Shown one piece after another: positions 31,451-39,594 of a stretch of 39,834 nt of DNA (positions within the stretch are counted from its first letter, which is position 1; each line of letters begins with the position of its first letter). The notes under the pieces are model-generated. The model saw nothing but the letters and a program-made list of their open reading frames with translations. It was not told the DNA's origin and did no database searches. The translations under genes and the position numbers were made by a program. The stretch comes from Ardenticatenales bacterium (GTDB lineage Bacteria; Chloroflexota; Anaerolineae; Promineifilales; UBA4811): the NCBI GenBank assembly GCA_030593075.1, contig JAUVHW010000005.1, forward strand, positions 1-39,834. The letters are read 5' to 3'.

Positions 31451-32311
31451 GTGAGGGTGCACGTGAAGGTCAAGTATTGGGTGGTCTGGCTGCTCATCGC
31501 TGCTGCGCTGCTCGTGCCGGCCCCAGCCGGGGCGCAGTCGAAGGTCGGCCGCCTAGCCTGGGCGCGAGTGGATCTCTGGCCTGACTTTGATCGGCCAGCA
31601 GTCCTGGTGCTGATCACCGCCGAGCTCTCGGCCGAGGCCACGCTCCCGGCTGCGGTGGAATTCCGTCTGCCGCTGGAAGCCGGCGAGCCTACTGCCGTTG
31701 CTCGCATCAACTCAGAAGAAGAGATGCTCAACACTCCGTATGAGACTCGACCTGGCGACGGTTTCACGGTGTTGACCGTGGAGACAACCGAGCCTGTCGT
31801 CCGGGTAGAGTACTATTATGCCTACGACCGGGACGGGGATGAGGTGCGCTTTGCCTACAGCTGGCTGGGCGGGGTTGCCGTTGACGAGCTTGTGGTCCTG
31901 CTTCGGGAGCCAGACCACGCCACGGCCGTCACCACAGAGGCCGTGTTTGAGGATACCGGAGTCGGGTCTGACGGCCGCAACTATTACGAGTGGCAGATAG
32001 GACCCGTGGCGCGAGACCAGACTGTCTCCACCCAGGTTTCCTATGCGGGTGCCCTTGCTGTGCCTGCCCAGGCATCGGCTGGCACCGCAACGGCCGGCCC
32101 AGTCAGCGAGCCGCTGCCGCTCTTGCTGGCCGCTGGGGGCGGACTGTTGGCCGGCGGTGGCATTGGCTGGTTCGTGGCGAGGCGCCGCTCCCCCAACGTA
32201 CCATCTCGCCGCCCGGGAAGGGCTGCCCGGCCGGCTTACTGCCAGCAGTGCGGCGGCCGTCACAAGCCCGGTGACCAGTTCTGTCGCCAGTGCGGTTCCA
32301 GAGTGAGTTGA
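31451..32311 (+). CDS. Secreted/membrane protein with C-terminal zinc ribbon, function unknown
   Basis: 286 residues. A signal peptide (residues 1-28, ending AGA) precedes a beta-rich ectodomain of about 180 residues with no family I recognise (region with VRVEYYYAYDRDGDEVRFAYSW). A Gly/Ala/Leu-rich transmembrane helix (about 214-236), a basic stop-transfer (RRRSP) and an Arg/Pro linker lead to a cytoplasmic zinc ribbon, C264/267/278/281 (CQQCGG...CRQCGS). So the zinc knuckle faces inside and the domain faces outside. The GTG start has no Shine-Dalgarno, consistent with a leaderless message. The stop is only 4 nt from the RNase D start, so the two are probably co-transcribed. Confidence 0.8.
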   Translation: MRVHVKVKYWVVWLLIAAALLVPAPAGAQSKVGRLAWARVDLWPDFDRPAVLVLITAELSAEATLPAAVEFRLPLEAGEPTAVARINSEEEMLNTPYETRPGDGFTVLTVETTEPVVRVEYYYAYDRDGDEVRFAYSWLGGVAVDELVVLLREPDHATAVTTEAVFEDTGVGSDGRNYYEWQIGPVARDQTVSTQVSYAGALAVPAQASAGTATAGPVSEPLPLLLAAGGGLLAGGGIGWFVARRRSPNVPSRRPGRAARPAYCQQCGGRHKPGDQFCRQCGSRVS

Positions 32312-32315
32312 TCCC

Positions 32316-33458
32316 ATGCCGGGGCTTCTATCACCTATCCTGGTCCAGACCCCTGCCGCCTGGCGCGACTGCTTCGCCGAGCTGCGCCAGCAGCCCCGGC
32401 TGGCAGTTGACACCGAATCCAACAGTCTCTACGCTTACCAGGAGCAGGTCTGCCTGATCCAGGTATCGGTGCCCGGCCGGGACTATATCATTGATCCTCT
32501 GAGCCTGCCCGATCTGGAGGGGCTGGGCGGGCTGATGGCCGACCCGGCCGTGGAGAAGGTTTTTCACGCGGCTGAGTATGATCTGCTGAGCATGAAGCGC
32601 GACCATGGCTACCAGTTCGCGGGTCTTTTTGACACCATGCTGGCAGCCCGCATTCTGGGCTGGGATCACCTCGGCCTGGGCTCTATCCTTGACCAAGAGT
32701 TCGGCATCAAGGTGAACAAGCGTTTCCAGCGGGCCGATTGGGGACGCCGGCCGCTCCCGCCGGAGCAGATTGCCTATGCCAGCACGGACACCCATTACCT
32801 GCTCGCTCTTCGGGACCGGTTGGAGCGCGAGCTGACGGCGGCCGGCCGGGCGGCCGAGGCGCGTGCCTCCTTTGATCGAGTCGCGGCCGTCACGCCCACG
32901 CCGCACGCCTTTGACCCTGATGCATTCTGGCGCCTTCTGAACGGGCGCCGGCTCGCGCCGCAGCAGAACGCTGTTCTGCGCGAGCTGTACGTCTTTCGTG
33001 ACCGGGAGGCGCAGCGACGCAACCTGCCTCTTTTCAAGGTCTTCGCCAACCGTACCTTGGTCGAGTTGGCCGAGGCTCTGCCTCGCCGCGTGGACGAACT
33101 TGAGGGCATATACGGCCTCACGTCGCGGGTTGTTAGCCGCTATGGCCGCGGACTCGTGGGAACAGTTCGCAGGGGCCTGCGGGCGAAACCGCCTGAACCG
33201 CCCCGCCGGCGTGCCCGGCCGCCGGCGGCCGCCGTGGCGCGCTTTGAGGAGCTTCGCGCCTGGCGCAAGCGTCGAGCCGGCGAGCGCGGGGTGGAGTCCG
33301 ACGTTATTGTCAGCCGGGAGGCCCTTTGGGAGCTGGCGAGGGGCAATCCCAGGAGCGCGGCCGAGCTGGCCGGCATCAACTCCTTGGACGACTGGCAGCG
33401 ACGCGAGTATGGGCAGGAGTTGCTGGGAGTCTTGAGCCGAACGAGGAGAGAGGGATGA
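32316..33458 (+). CDS. rnd: Ribonuclease D
   Basis: 380 residues with the DEDDy 3'-5' exonuclease: D32 and E34 (AVDTESN), D89 (HAAEYD), and Y154 with D158 (QIAYASTDTHYL). Two HRDC-type helical domains follow (about 205-285 and 300-375), as in E. coli RNase D. The enzyme trims tRNA precursor 3' ends and other small RNAs. GAGTGAG lies before the ATG. Its stop overlaps the start of the next nuclease gene (ATGA), so the two RNases are translationally coupled. Confidence 0.94.
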   Translation: MPGLLSPILVQTPAAWRDCFAELRQQPRLAVDTESNSLYAYQEQVCLIQVSVPGRDYIIDPLSLPDLEGLGGLMADPAVEKVFHAAEYDLLSMKRDHGYQFAGLFDTMLAARILGWDHLGLGSILDQEFGIKVNKRFQRADWGRRPLPPEQIAYASTDTHYLLALRDRLERELTAAGRAAEARASFDRVAAVTPTPHAFDPDAFWRLLNGRRLAPQQNAVLRELYVFRDREAQRRNLPLFKVFANRTLVELAEALPRRVDELEGIYGLTSRVVSRYGRGLVGTVRRGLRAKPPEPPRRRARPPAAAVARFEELRAWRKRRAGERGVESDVIVSREALWELARGNPRSAAELAGINSLDDWQRREYGQELLGVLSRTRREG

Positions 33459-34849
33459 AGCTGACCTTTCATGGAGCGGTCCGGACGGTGACTGGTTCGC
33501 AGCACTTGCTAGAGGTCAACGGCACGCGCATTCTGCTAGAGTGTGGCTTATTCCAGGGCAAGCGCCGGGAAGCCTTTGAGCGGAATCAGCAGCTCCCCTA
33601 CGATCCCCGCCAGGTGGACATGATGATTCTCTCCCACGCCCACATTGATCACTCGGGCAACATCCCCAGCCTGGTAAAGAATGGGTTTCGAGGGGATGTG
33701 CTGTGCACCTTTGCCACCCGTGACCTGTGCGCTGCCATGCTGCGGGACAGCGCCCACATCCAAAAGCACGACGTCGAGTACGTGAACAAAAAGCGGGCTC
33801 GCGCCGGCCGGCCGCTGGTGGAGCCGCTCTACACCATTGAGGATGCGGTTCAGTCGCTGAAGCACTTTCTGGCGGTGGGTTATGAACGGCCGTACCGGAT
33901 TTCGCCCGACATCACCGCCACCTTTTACGATGCGGGACACATTCTGGGTTCGGCTATTGTGGTGCTGGACATCCAGGAGAACGGTGCAGCCCGCCGGTTG
34001 GTCTTCAGCGGTGACCTGGGCCGGCCGGATCGGCTGATCCTGCGGGACCCAACTATCGTGGATGGCGCGGATGTGCTGCTCATCGAATCCACCTACGGCA
34101 GTCGTCTTCACGAGCCGGTCCCCGAGGCGGAGCGCGAGCTGGAGCGCATCATCGTCCAGACCTATCGCCGGGGCGGGAAGGTAATAGTGCCTTCCTTTGC
34201 CGTCGGCCGGACGCAGGAGTTGGTCTACAGTCTGCAGCGGCTGAAACAGCGTCGCGACATCCCGGCCCAGCTACCCGTCTTTGTCGACAGCCCGCTGGCA
34301 ATTGACGTAACCAGTATCTTTCGCCTGCATCCCGAGTGCTACGACGAGGAAGTCGGCCGGTTCCTGGTAGAGTCGGGCGACCCGTTTGGGTTCGAGCAGC
34401 TTCGCTACACTCGCTCGGTGCGGGAAAGCAAGGAGATCAACTTTTCGCGGGAGCCGGCCGTCATCATCAGCGCCTCCGGCATGTGCGAGGCGGGCCGGAT
34501 CCTGCACCATCTGAAGAACAACGTAGAGGACCCGCGCAATACCGTGCTGATCGTCGGCTGGCAGGCGCCCGACACGCTGGGCCGGCGATTGGTGGAGCGC
34601 AAGCCGGTCGTCAAGATCTTTGGCGAGGAGTACCCCCTGAACGCACAGGTGGAAGTGATCAACGGTTTTAGCGCCCACGCCGACCGGGATGAGTTGCTAG
34701 ACTGGGTCAATGGCATGAAGCGGAGGCCTGAGCACACTTTTGTGGTCCATGGCGAAGAGTCGGCCTCGGAGGCCTTCAGCCGGCTCCTGCGCCAGCAGGG
34801 ATGGCCTGGCGTCCACGTCCCACAACTGCACGAGTCCTTTGCGGTCTAG
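33455..34849 (+). CDS. MBL-fold/beta-CASP RNA nuclease (CPSF-like)
   Basis: 464 residues. Metallo-beta-lactamase motif SHAHIDHSG (H61, H63, D65, H66), further ligands in DAGHILGSA and FSGDLGRPD, then beta-CASP motifs, e.g. IPSFAVGRTQE near residue 247, an AVIISASGMCEAGR motif, and the final NGFSAHADRDEL. It lacks the extra domain of RNase J and resembles the shorter RNase-Z/CPSF-73-like group found in many bacteria and archaea, acting on RNA as endonuclease or 5' exonuclease. Start is ATG at 33455, preceded by GAGGAG. Confidence 0.92.
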   Translation: MKLTFHGAVRTVTGSQHLLEVNGTRILLECGLFQGKRREAFERNQQLPYDPRQVDMMILSHAHIDHSGNIPSLVKNGFRGDVLCTFATRDLCAAMLRDSAHIQKHDVEYVNKKRARAGRPLVEPLYTIEDAVQSLKHFLAVGYERPYRISPDITATFYDAGHILGSAIVVLDIQENGAARRLVFSGDLGRPDRLILRDPTIVDGADVLLIESTYGSRLHEPVPEAERELERIIVQTYRRGGKVIVPSFAVGRTQELVYSLQRLKQRRDIPAQLPVFVDSPLAIDVTSIFRLHPECYDEEVGRFLVESGDPFGFEQLRYTRSVRESKEINFSREPAVIISASGMCEAGRILHHLKNNVEDPRNTVLIVGWQAPDTLGRRLVERKPVVKIFGEEYPLNAQVEVINGFSAHADRDELLDWVNGMKRRPEHTFVVHGEESASEAFSRLLRQQGWPGVHVPQLHESFAV

Positions 34850-34866
34850 GTATGGCGTGCTATAAT
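34839..34866 (+). promoter_or_regulatory. Promoter of tRNA-Ser
   Basis: TTGCGG (34839-34844), 16-nt spacer, TATAAT (34861-34866) with upstream TGC (extended -10). tRNA starts 13 nt later. Confidence 0.6.
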
Positions 34867-34878
34867 CCGGTTTGGTGC

Positions 34879-34969
34879 GGAGGGGTGCCAGAGCGGCCGA
34901 TTGGGGCGGTCTCGAAAACCGTTGTGGCTTTATGAGTCACCGTGGGTTCGAATCCCACCCCCTCCGCCA
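34879..34969 (+). tRNA. tRNA-Ser (CGA anticodon)
   Basis: 91 nt with the CCA end encoded. The acceptor stem GGAGGGG (34879-34885) pairs with CCCCTCC (34959-34965), discriminator G, then CCA. The anticodon loop CTCGAAA reads CGA for serine UCG. The long variable arm (GTGGC...GTCAC) and the TTCGAATC T-loop are typical of tRNA-Ser. It has its own promoter, sits directly after the two RNase genes, and ends 11 nt from the convergent recD2 stop. Confidence 0.97.
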
Positions 34970-34980
34970 CACCTCTGCAG

Positions 34981-37167
34981 CTACTTCCCCAACCTCCAAT
35001 CCAACGCCGTGTGCCGCTGCGTCACCTTGTTGTTGCGCACTGCTATCGCGATAGCCTTCTTGGTGCCCACCAGCACCACCAACTTCTTGGCCCGCGTCAC
35101 TCCGGTGTAGAGCAAGTTGCGCTGGAGCATCAGGTAGTGCTGCATCGTCACCGGCATTACCACGGCCGGGTACTCGCTGCCCTGAGCCTTGTGAACGCTG
35201 ATGGCAAAGGCGTGCACCACCTCGTCCAGCTCTGACCAGTCGTAGGTCACCCTCCGGCCGTGGTAATCGATCACCGCCGTCTGCTGGACGCCCTCAAGCG
35301 CGAGCAGCCGGCCGATATCCCCGTTGTACACGTCCTTGTCATAGTTGTTTCGGGTCTGCATCAGACGGTCGCCTACCCGGAGGGTCCGGCCGCCCATTCG
35401 TCGCTCGGGCCGGTTGCCGGCCGGAGGGTTGAGCGCCTCTTGCAGCCGTTGGTTAAGGTTGGCCACCCCGCTGCTTCCTCGGTACATGGGCGCCAGCACC
35501 TGGATTTCGCTCAGCGGGTCCATGCCGAACTTGCGCGGTATCCGGTGCTGGACCACATCTACCAGCAGGTCGGCCGCCTTGTCCGCATCCGGCTCCACAA
35601 AGAGAAAAAAGTCCTGAGCTGACCGGGGAGTGAGGGGCAGTCGGCCCTCGTTTATCCGATGAGCGTTAGCCACAATCAGGCTGCCCTGCTCCTGGCGAAA
35701 GATCAACCCCAGGCGGGTGACGGCCGCTACCCCCGAGGCGATGATATCGCGTAGAACGTCCCCCGCGCCCACCGAGGGCAGCTGGTCCACATCCCCTACA
35801 AAGACCAGGTGGCTGTGGGGGTCAATTGCCTTGAGCAGGTTGTTGGTCAGAACCAGGTCGAGCATCGAGGCTTCGTCCACAATCACCATGTCCACGTCCA
35901 GTGGGTTCTCTTCGTTCCGTTTGAAGCCCTGGGTCGGGGAGAACTCCAGCAATCGGTGGATGGTCTTGGCCGGGTGGCCGGCCGCCTCGCTCAGCCGCTT
36001 GGCCGCCCGGCCGGTGGGGGAGGCCAGCGCAAATGTACACTGATGGGTCCTCAGGAGCCTGATGAGGGTCCGCACGGTGGTGGTCTTGCCCGTGCCCGGC
36101 CCACCGGTGAGCACCGAGACCTTGTTCGCCACGGCCGCCTTGATCGCCGCCCGCTGCTTCTCCGACAGTTCCGCGTCCAGTCTTGGCAGCGGGGCCAGAG
36201 ACCTGAGTCCGCCCAGACGGCTCTTGCGCGTCTCGACCATTCGCCGCAGACGCTGGGTCACTCCCAACTCCGAGTAGTAGAAGGGGGCCAGGTATACCGC
36301 CTCTTGTTCGACCTCGGCCGCTTTGCCGACCCGCTCTCTCTTGACCTGCTGTTCCGTCTCTAATCGCTCAATCGCGTACTCGACCTGCTCCTCTTTGACC
36401 GCCAGCAGGTCGGCTGCCTTGGTCGCCAGCTCGGGCTGCGGCAGGTAGACGTGCCCCTCGTCCGCCTGCTGGCTGAGTGTGTACATCACTCCTGCCTGGA
36501 CCCTCTCCGGCGAATCGGCCGGCAAGCCCATGTCGCGGGCGATCTTGTCTGCCGTCCTGAACCCGATGCCCCATACGTCCCGCGCCAGCCGGTAGGGATT
36601 CGACTGAACCACGTCTACGGACGCGTCCCCATACTGCTTGTAGATCTTGACCGCCAGCCGCGTGCTGACCCCATGGGACTGCAGAAAGATCATCACTTCC
36701 TGGATCGCCTTCTGCTCCTCCCAGGCGACGGCTATCTGTTCGACGCGCCGGGGGCCAATCCCCAGCACCTCTCGCAGCCGGCCGGGGTCGGCGTCAATCA
36801 CCTCCAGCGTCTCCGCCCCGAACTTGCGCACGATCCGCTCTGCTATCACGGGTCCCACTCCGCGGATCATGCCCGAGCCGAGGTAGCGGCGCAGCCCCTC
36901 GATGGTGGCGGGGAGCACCCGTTCACACCGTTCGGCGCGGAACTGCCGGCCGTGCTTGGGATGGGTCATCCAGCGGCCGGTCAGCTTGAGCGATTCGCCC
37001 GGGTTGATCTCCGGCAGCTCCCCCACCACTGTGACCAGCCCGTCTCGCGTCATAGCCCCCTGCGGTATGCCCCGGGGCCGGGCCGGCTTGACCCGGATTA
37101 CGCTGAACCCGGTCTCGCCGGCGTAGTAGGTGATCCGCTCGACCGAGCCTTCGATGGAGTCGTTCAC
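34981..37167 (-). CDS. recD2: RecD2-type DNA helicase
   Basis: 728 residues, the length of RecD2 (no RecBC partners are nearby). The N-terminal region includes helix-hairpin-helix motifs (GVGPVIAERIV, LGIGPRRVEQI). Helicase motifs are Walker A GGPGTGKTT (355-363), Walker B with VIVDEASMLD, GDVDQLPSVGAGDVL, and the C-terminal UvrD-like part with SVHKAQGSEYPAVV and LLYTGVTRAKK. It unwinds DNA 5' to 3' and is linked to recombination and stress tolerance in other bacteria. It begins two bases before the murJ stop on the same strand, so it is probably co-transcribed with murJ. Confidence 0.95.
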   Translation of the reverse strand: MNDSIEGSVERITYYAGETGFSVIRVKPARPRGIPQGAMTRDGLVTVVGELPEINPGESLKLTGRWMTHPKHGRQFRAERCERVLPATIEGLRRYLGSGMIRGVGPVIAERIVRKFGAETLEVIDADPGRLREVLGIGPRRVEQIAVAWEEQKAIQEVMIFLQSHGVSTRLAVKIYKQYGDASVDVVQSNPYRLARDVWGIGFRTADKIARDMGLPADSPERVQAGVMYTLSQQADEGHVYLPQPELATKAADLLAVKEEQVEYAIERLETEQQVKRERVGKAAEVEQEAVYLAPFYYSELGVTQRLRRMVETRKSRLGGLRSLAPLPRLDAELSEKQRAAIKAAVANKVSVLTGGPGTGKTTTVRTLIRLLRTHQCTFALASPTGRAAKRLSEAAGHPAKTIHRLLEFSPTQGFKRNEENPLDVDMVIVDEASMLDLVLTNNLLKAIDPHSHLVFVGDVDQLPSVGAGDVLRDIIASGVAAVTRLGLIFRQEQGSLIVANAHRINEGRLPLTPRSAQDFFLFVEPDADKAADLLVDVVQHRIPRKFGMDPLSEIQVLAPMYRGSSGVANLNQRLQEALNPPAGNRPERRMGGRTLRVGDRLMQTRNNYDKDVYNGDIGRLLALEGVQQTAVIDYHGRRVTYDWSELDEVVHAFAISVHKAQGSEYPAVVMPVTMQHYLMLQRNLLYTGVTRAKKLVVLVGTKKAIAIAVRNNKVTQRHTALDWRLGK

Positions 37168-37168
37168 C

Positions 37169-38746
37169 TTAGCCGCGTTGTAGTAAGCGCCGCACCAGCC
37201 TCAGTTCGTCCATCTGGAGCAGGGCGGTGATAGCCAGGTAGATGGCCGCGCCCAGCGCGATTCCGCCCCCGCCGGTCAACAGCGCCGGGCTGTCCTGCCA
37301 GAGGGCCAGCCAGAGCCACAGCGCCGCTCCCATGCCGGCTGTCGCCAGGGCGGACTGGCCCAGCCCCGTCAGCAGCCAGCGCCCTTCAATTCCCCCCAGC
37401 CGGCCGCGCAGCAACCAGAGAAGCCAGAGCGCCTCGAGGATGGTCGCCAGCGAGTTAGCCAGCGCCAGCCCGCCGTGGGGCATCCAGCCGGCATCCTCAT
37501 AAAGCCGGCTCAGCCCGATGGCCAGGGCGACGTTGAGCGCCATTGCTGCGCTCCCCACCACCACCGGCGTCCTGGTGTCGTGGAGCGCGTAGAAGGCGCG
37601 CACTACGATCTCCAGGCCGGCGTGGCCTGCCAGACCCAGTGCGAAGAACCCCAGCGCCCAGGCGACGCTGGCTGTGGAGTAGGCGGTGAATTCGCCTCGC
37701 TGAAACAGCAACCCAACAATGGGGACCCGCAGAAGCAGCAGTCCGGCAGTGGCAGGGAGTGCCAGGTAGAGGACGCCGCGCAGGGTGGAAGCCAGCGTGC
37801 GGCGCACGGCTGGCAGGTCTCCCTGAGCCACCAGAGTGGAAAAGGTGGGAAAAGCCGCGATTCCCACTGCCTGCGCCACCACACCGAGCGGAAGGAGCAT
37901 GACGCGCATGGCATAGTCGAGAGCGCTGACCGCGCCCTCGCCAAAGGCGGAGGCCAGGTTGGTGTTGACCCAAAAGTTGACCCGCGTCACCGCTAGCCCC
38001 AACACCCGAGGCCCCATCAGCCGGGCGACCTGGCGCACCGCGGGATTCTCCAGCCCCAGTCCCAGGGTGTAGGTCGCTCCCCGGCCGCGTAGGCCCGGCA
38101 ACTGCACCAGCAGGTGCAGCGCCGCTCCGGCTACCACCCCCACTGCCACGCCGTGGACGCCCATGGAGGAAGACAGCAGAATCGCGCCGCCGATGATGCC
38201 CAGGTTGTACAGGATCGGCGCGACGGCCGGCAGTAGAAAGTGCTGCTGGGCGTTCAGAATCCCCATCAGCAGCCCGCTGGCGCTGAAGACTACGGTGCCG
38301 ATGAGCATGATTCGCAGCAGCTCGGCCGTCAGCTGTTGGCCGGCCGCCGGCATGTTGGGGACCAGCCACCGAGAGACAATCGGGCCTGCCAGAACGGCCG
38401 TCAGGATGGAGAGGAGGGCGACGATCACGAAGATCAGGTTGGCCGCCTGGCTCGCCAGCCGCCAGGCGCTGCGCCGGTCGCCCTTGGTGAGCAGCCCGGT
38501 GAAGACGGGAATGAAAGCGGAGGCCAGCGCGCCACCCGCCACCACCAGATAGAGCGTCTCTGGGACCACGTTGGCGGCCGCGAAGGCGTCCATCGCGATG
38601 CTGGTGCCGTAGAGGTGGCCCACGATCATCTGCCTACCCAGACCCAGCAGCCGGGCGGCCGCCGTGGCAATCATCACTGTGCCGGCCGCCCGGGCGATCT
38701 GGGTCTCCGAACGCAGAGCCGTCGGAGTGCTGACCTTGGGGAGCAT
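37169..38746 (-). CDS. murJ: Lipid II flippase MurJ
   Basis: 525 residues of the MurJ/MviN family with about 14 hydrophobic segments. The N-terminal GLGRQMIVGHLYGTSIAMDAFAAA (about 35-58), PETLYLVVAGGALASAFIPVF and the STLVAQGD helix are conserved in MurJ. It moves lipid II across the membrane for peptidoglycan synthesis. The ATG at 38746 lies only 10 nt after the predicted -10 TACAAT (38756-38761), so the message is probably leaderless or nearly so. Its promoter and first codons are the template of the repeats at 38785-39380. Confidence 0.95.
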   Translation of the reverse strand: MLPKVSTPTALRSETQIARAAGTVMIATAAARLLGLGRQMIVGHLYGTSIAMDAFAAANVVPETLYLVVAGGALASAFIPVFTGLLTKGDRRSAWRLASQAANLIFVIVALLSILTAVLAGPIVSRWLVPNMPAAGQQLTAELLRIMLIGTVVFSASGLLMGILNAQQHFLLPAVAPILYNLGIIGGAILLSSSMGVHGVAVGVVAGAALHLLVQLPGLRGRGATYTLGLGLENPAVRQVARLMGPRVLGLAVTRVNFWVNTNLASAFGEGAVSALDYAMRVMLLPLGVVAQAVGIAAFPTFSTLVAQGDLPAVRRTLASTLRGVLYLALPATAGLLLLRVPIVGLLFQRGEFTAYSTASVAWALGFFALGLAGHAGLEIVVRAFYALHDTRTPVVVGSAAMALNVALAIGLSRLYEDAGWMPHGGLALANSLATILEALWLLWLLRGRLGGIEGRWLLTGLGQSALATAGMGAALWLWLALWQDSPALLTGGGGIALGAAIYLAITALLQMDELRLVRRLLQRG

Positions 38747-38755
38747 TGTGAGCTT

Positions 38756-38783
38756 ATTGTAGCTGCAACTAGTGTGGGGACAA
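38756..38783 (-). promoter_or_regulatory. murJ promoter
   Basis: TTGTCC (38778-38783), 16-nt spacer, TACAAT (38756-38761) on the minus strand. The repeats upstream keep the TTGTCC part but change the -10 to TGCAAC. Confidence 0.6.
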
Positions 38784-38784
38784 G

Positions 38785-38866
38785 GCCTCAGCGCGCTGAG
38801 AGCTGGGTACGCCGCCCTTGGCGAGCATTATGGGCTTGTTGCAGCTGCAACTGGTGTGGGGACAAG
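38785..38866 (-). repeat. Repeat copy 1 of the murJ 5' region
   Basis: 82 nt. It contains the perfect palindrome CTCAGCGCGCTGAG (38787-38800), an ATG and about 19 codons in the murJ direction (MLAKGGVPSSQRAE...), then TTGCAGCTGCAAC and TGTGGGGACAAG. It is a diverged copy of the murJ start and promoter. Confidence 0.75.
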
Positions 38867-38945
38867 TCCTCAGCGCGCTGAGAGCTGGGTGCGCTGCCCT
38901 TGGCGAGCATTATGGGCCTGTTGCAGCAACTGGTGTGGGGACAAG
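38867..38945 (-). repeat. Repeat copy 2 of the murJ 5' region
   Basis: 79 nt, nearly identical to copy 1 except for a 3-nt deletion inside TTGCAGCTGCAAC and a few substitutions. The palindrome is at 38869-38882. Confidence 0.75.
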
Positions 38946-39048
38946 CGCACCGAAGCCTGGCCGGGAAGCCTCATTGCACCAATGCTGCTCGGCGCGTCAC
39001 CCACAAGCGGGGGAGCCACCGAATAGACCGGGCGTCTGATATGGGGGA

Positions 39049-39064
39049 GCCAACCGAGGTTGGC
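39049..39064. repeat. Inverted repeat
   Basis: GCCAACC (39049-39055) and GGTTGGC (39058-39064) separated by GA, in the 38946-39265 segment between the repeat copies, which otherwise shows no gene. Confidence 0.5.
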
Positions 39065-39161
39065 CGACTGTGCTACACCGGCCCGCCGAACCCCTCGCGC
39101 TCCCGACAGCAGCAGGCGCCCTTGCCGTGCCTACTCACCACCACCACAATGTGGCCCTGGA

Positions 39162-39211
39162 ACATGTTTCAACATGTTTCCTGATATCAGCCGCTGAATT
39201 CATTCAGCGGC
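39162..39211. repeat. Tandem 10-mer and near-perfect palindromes
   Basis: AACATGTTTC occurs twice in tandem (about 39162-39181). Next come CTGATATCAG (39181-39190) and an inverted repeat GCCGCTGAAT (39190-39199) / ATTCAGCGGC (39202-39211) with two central bases. These could be protein-binding sites or a mobile-element end. Confidence 0.5.
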
Positions 39212-39265
39212 GGTGCTGGGACTGGGAGGTGGGACGCGGCCGGGCTGGTTTCCTGCCAGCCCCCC

Positions 39266-39340
39266 AAGCGCGCTGAGAGCGGGGTACGCTGCACTCGGCG
39301 AGCATTATGGGTCTACTGTAGGTAGGACTGGGGTGGGGAT
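39266..39340 (-). repeat. Repeat copy 3 of the murJ 5' region
   Basis: A more diverged copy: AAGCGCGCTGAGAGC, GGGTACGC, CGGCGAGCATTATGGG, then TGGGGTGGGGAT in place of GTGTGGGGACAAG. The ATG and its codons (MLAECSVPRSQRA...) are still present on the minus strand. Confidence 0.65.
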
Positions 39341-39347
39341 AATGCCC

Positions 39348-39380
39348 AAGCGCGCTGAGAGCCGGGTACGCCGCCCCCGG
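39348..39380 (-). repeat. Repeat copy 4, partial
   Basis: AAGCGCGCTGAGAGCCGGGTACGCCGCCCCCGG; similarity fades after this point, but an ATG still opens a frame with VPGSQRA on the minus strand. Confidence 0.5.
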
Positions 39381-39407
39381 CTCTCATCAAAAGGAGGAGA
39401 AGAAGAG

Positions 39408-39437
39408 ATGTCACCCTTCAAGCATAATTCTACATAA
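39408..39437 (+). other. Very short ORF behind a strong ribosome binding site
   Basis: ATG at 39408 opens nine codons (MSPFKHNST) ending in TAA. AAGGAGGAG (39391-39399) is an almost perfect Shine-Dalgarno 8 nt upstream. It may be a leader peptide or chance; no downstream gene on this strand in the window. Local sequence is more AT-rich than its surroundings. Confidence 0.3.
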
Positions 39438-39502
39438 CATAAGGTTCAGATGCTGGACGGTAGCCACACGCCTCCCCTACGCGAAACCTACGCTTGTGCG
39501 AC

Positions 39503-39594
39503 GGTTCACAAACCAGAGGGACTGTGACGGCTGACGCCGGCCGAAGGGCATGCGGCTGGGTGGTAGCCAAGCGGTGCAGGGGCAGCGGGCCCCC
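39503..39594. other. Run of short hairpins, possible structured RNA
   Basis: Four consecutive small stems: GGTT/AACC (39503-39514), CGGC/GCCG (39528-39539), GGCT/AGCC (39554-39568) and GGGG/CCCC (39579-39593). No coding frame with recognisable similarity. The strand is unknown. Confidence 0.25.

Noticed and set aside
39555-39585. tRNA-like GTAGCCAAGCGGT segment
   Set aside because: It resembles a tRNA D-arm, but no acceptor, anticodon or T arms can be built around it.
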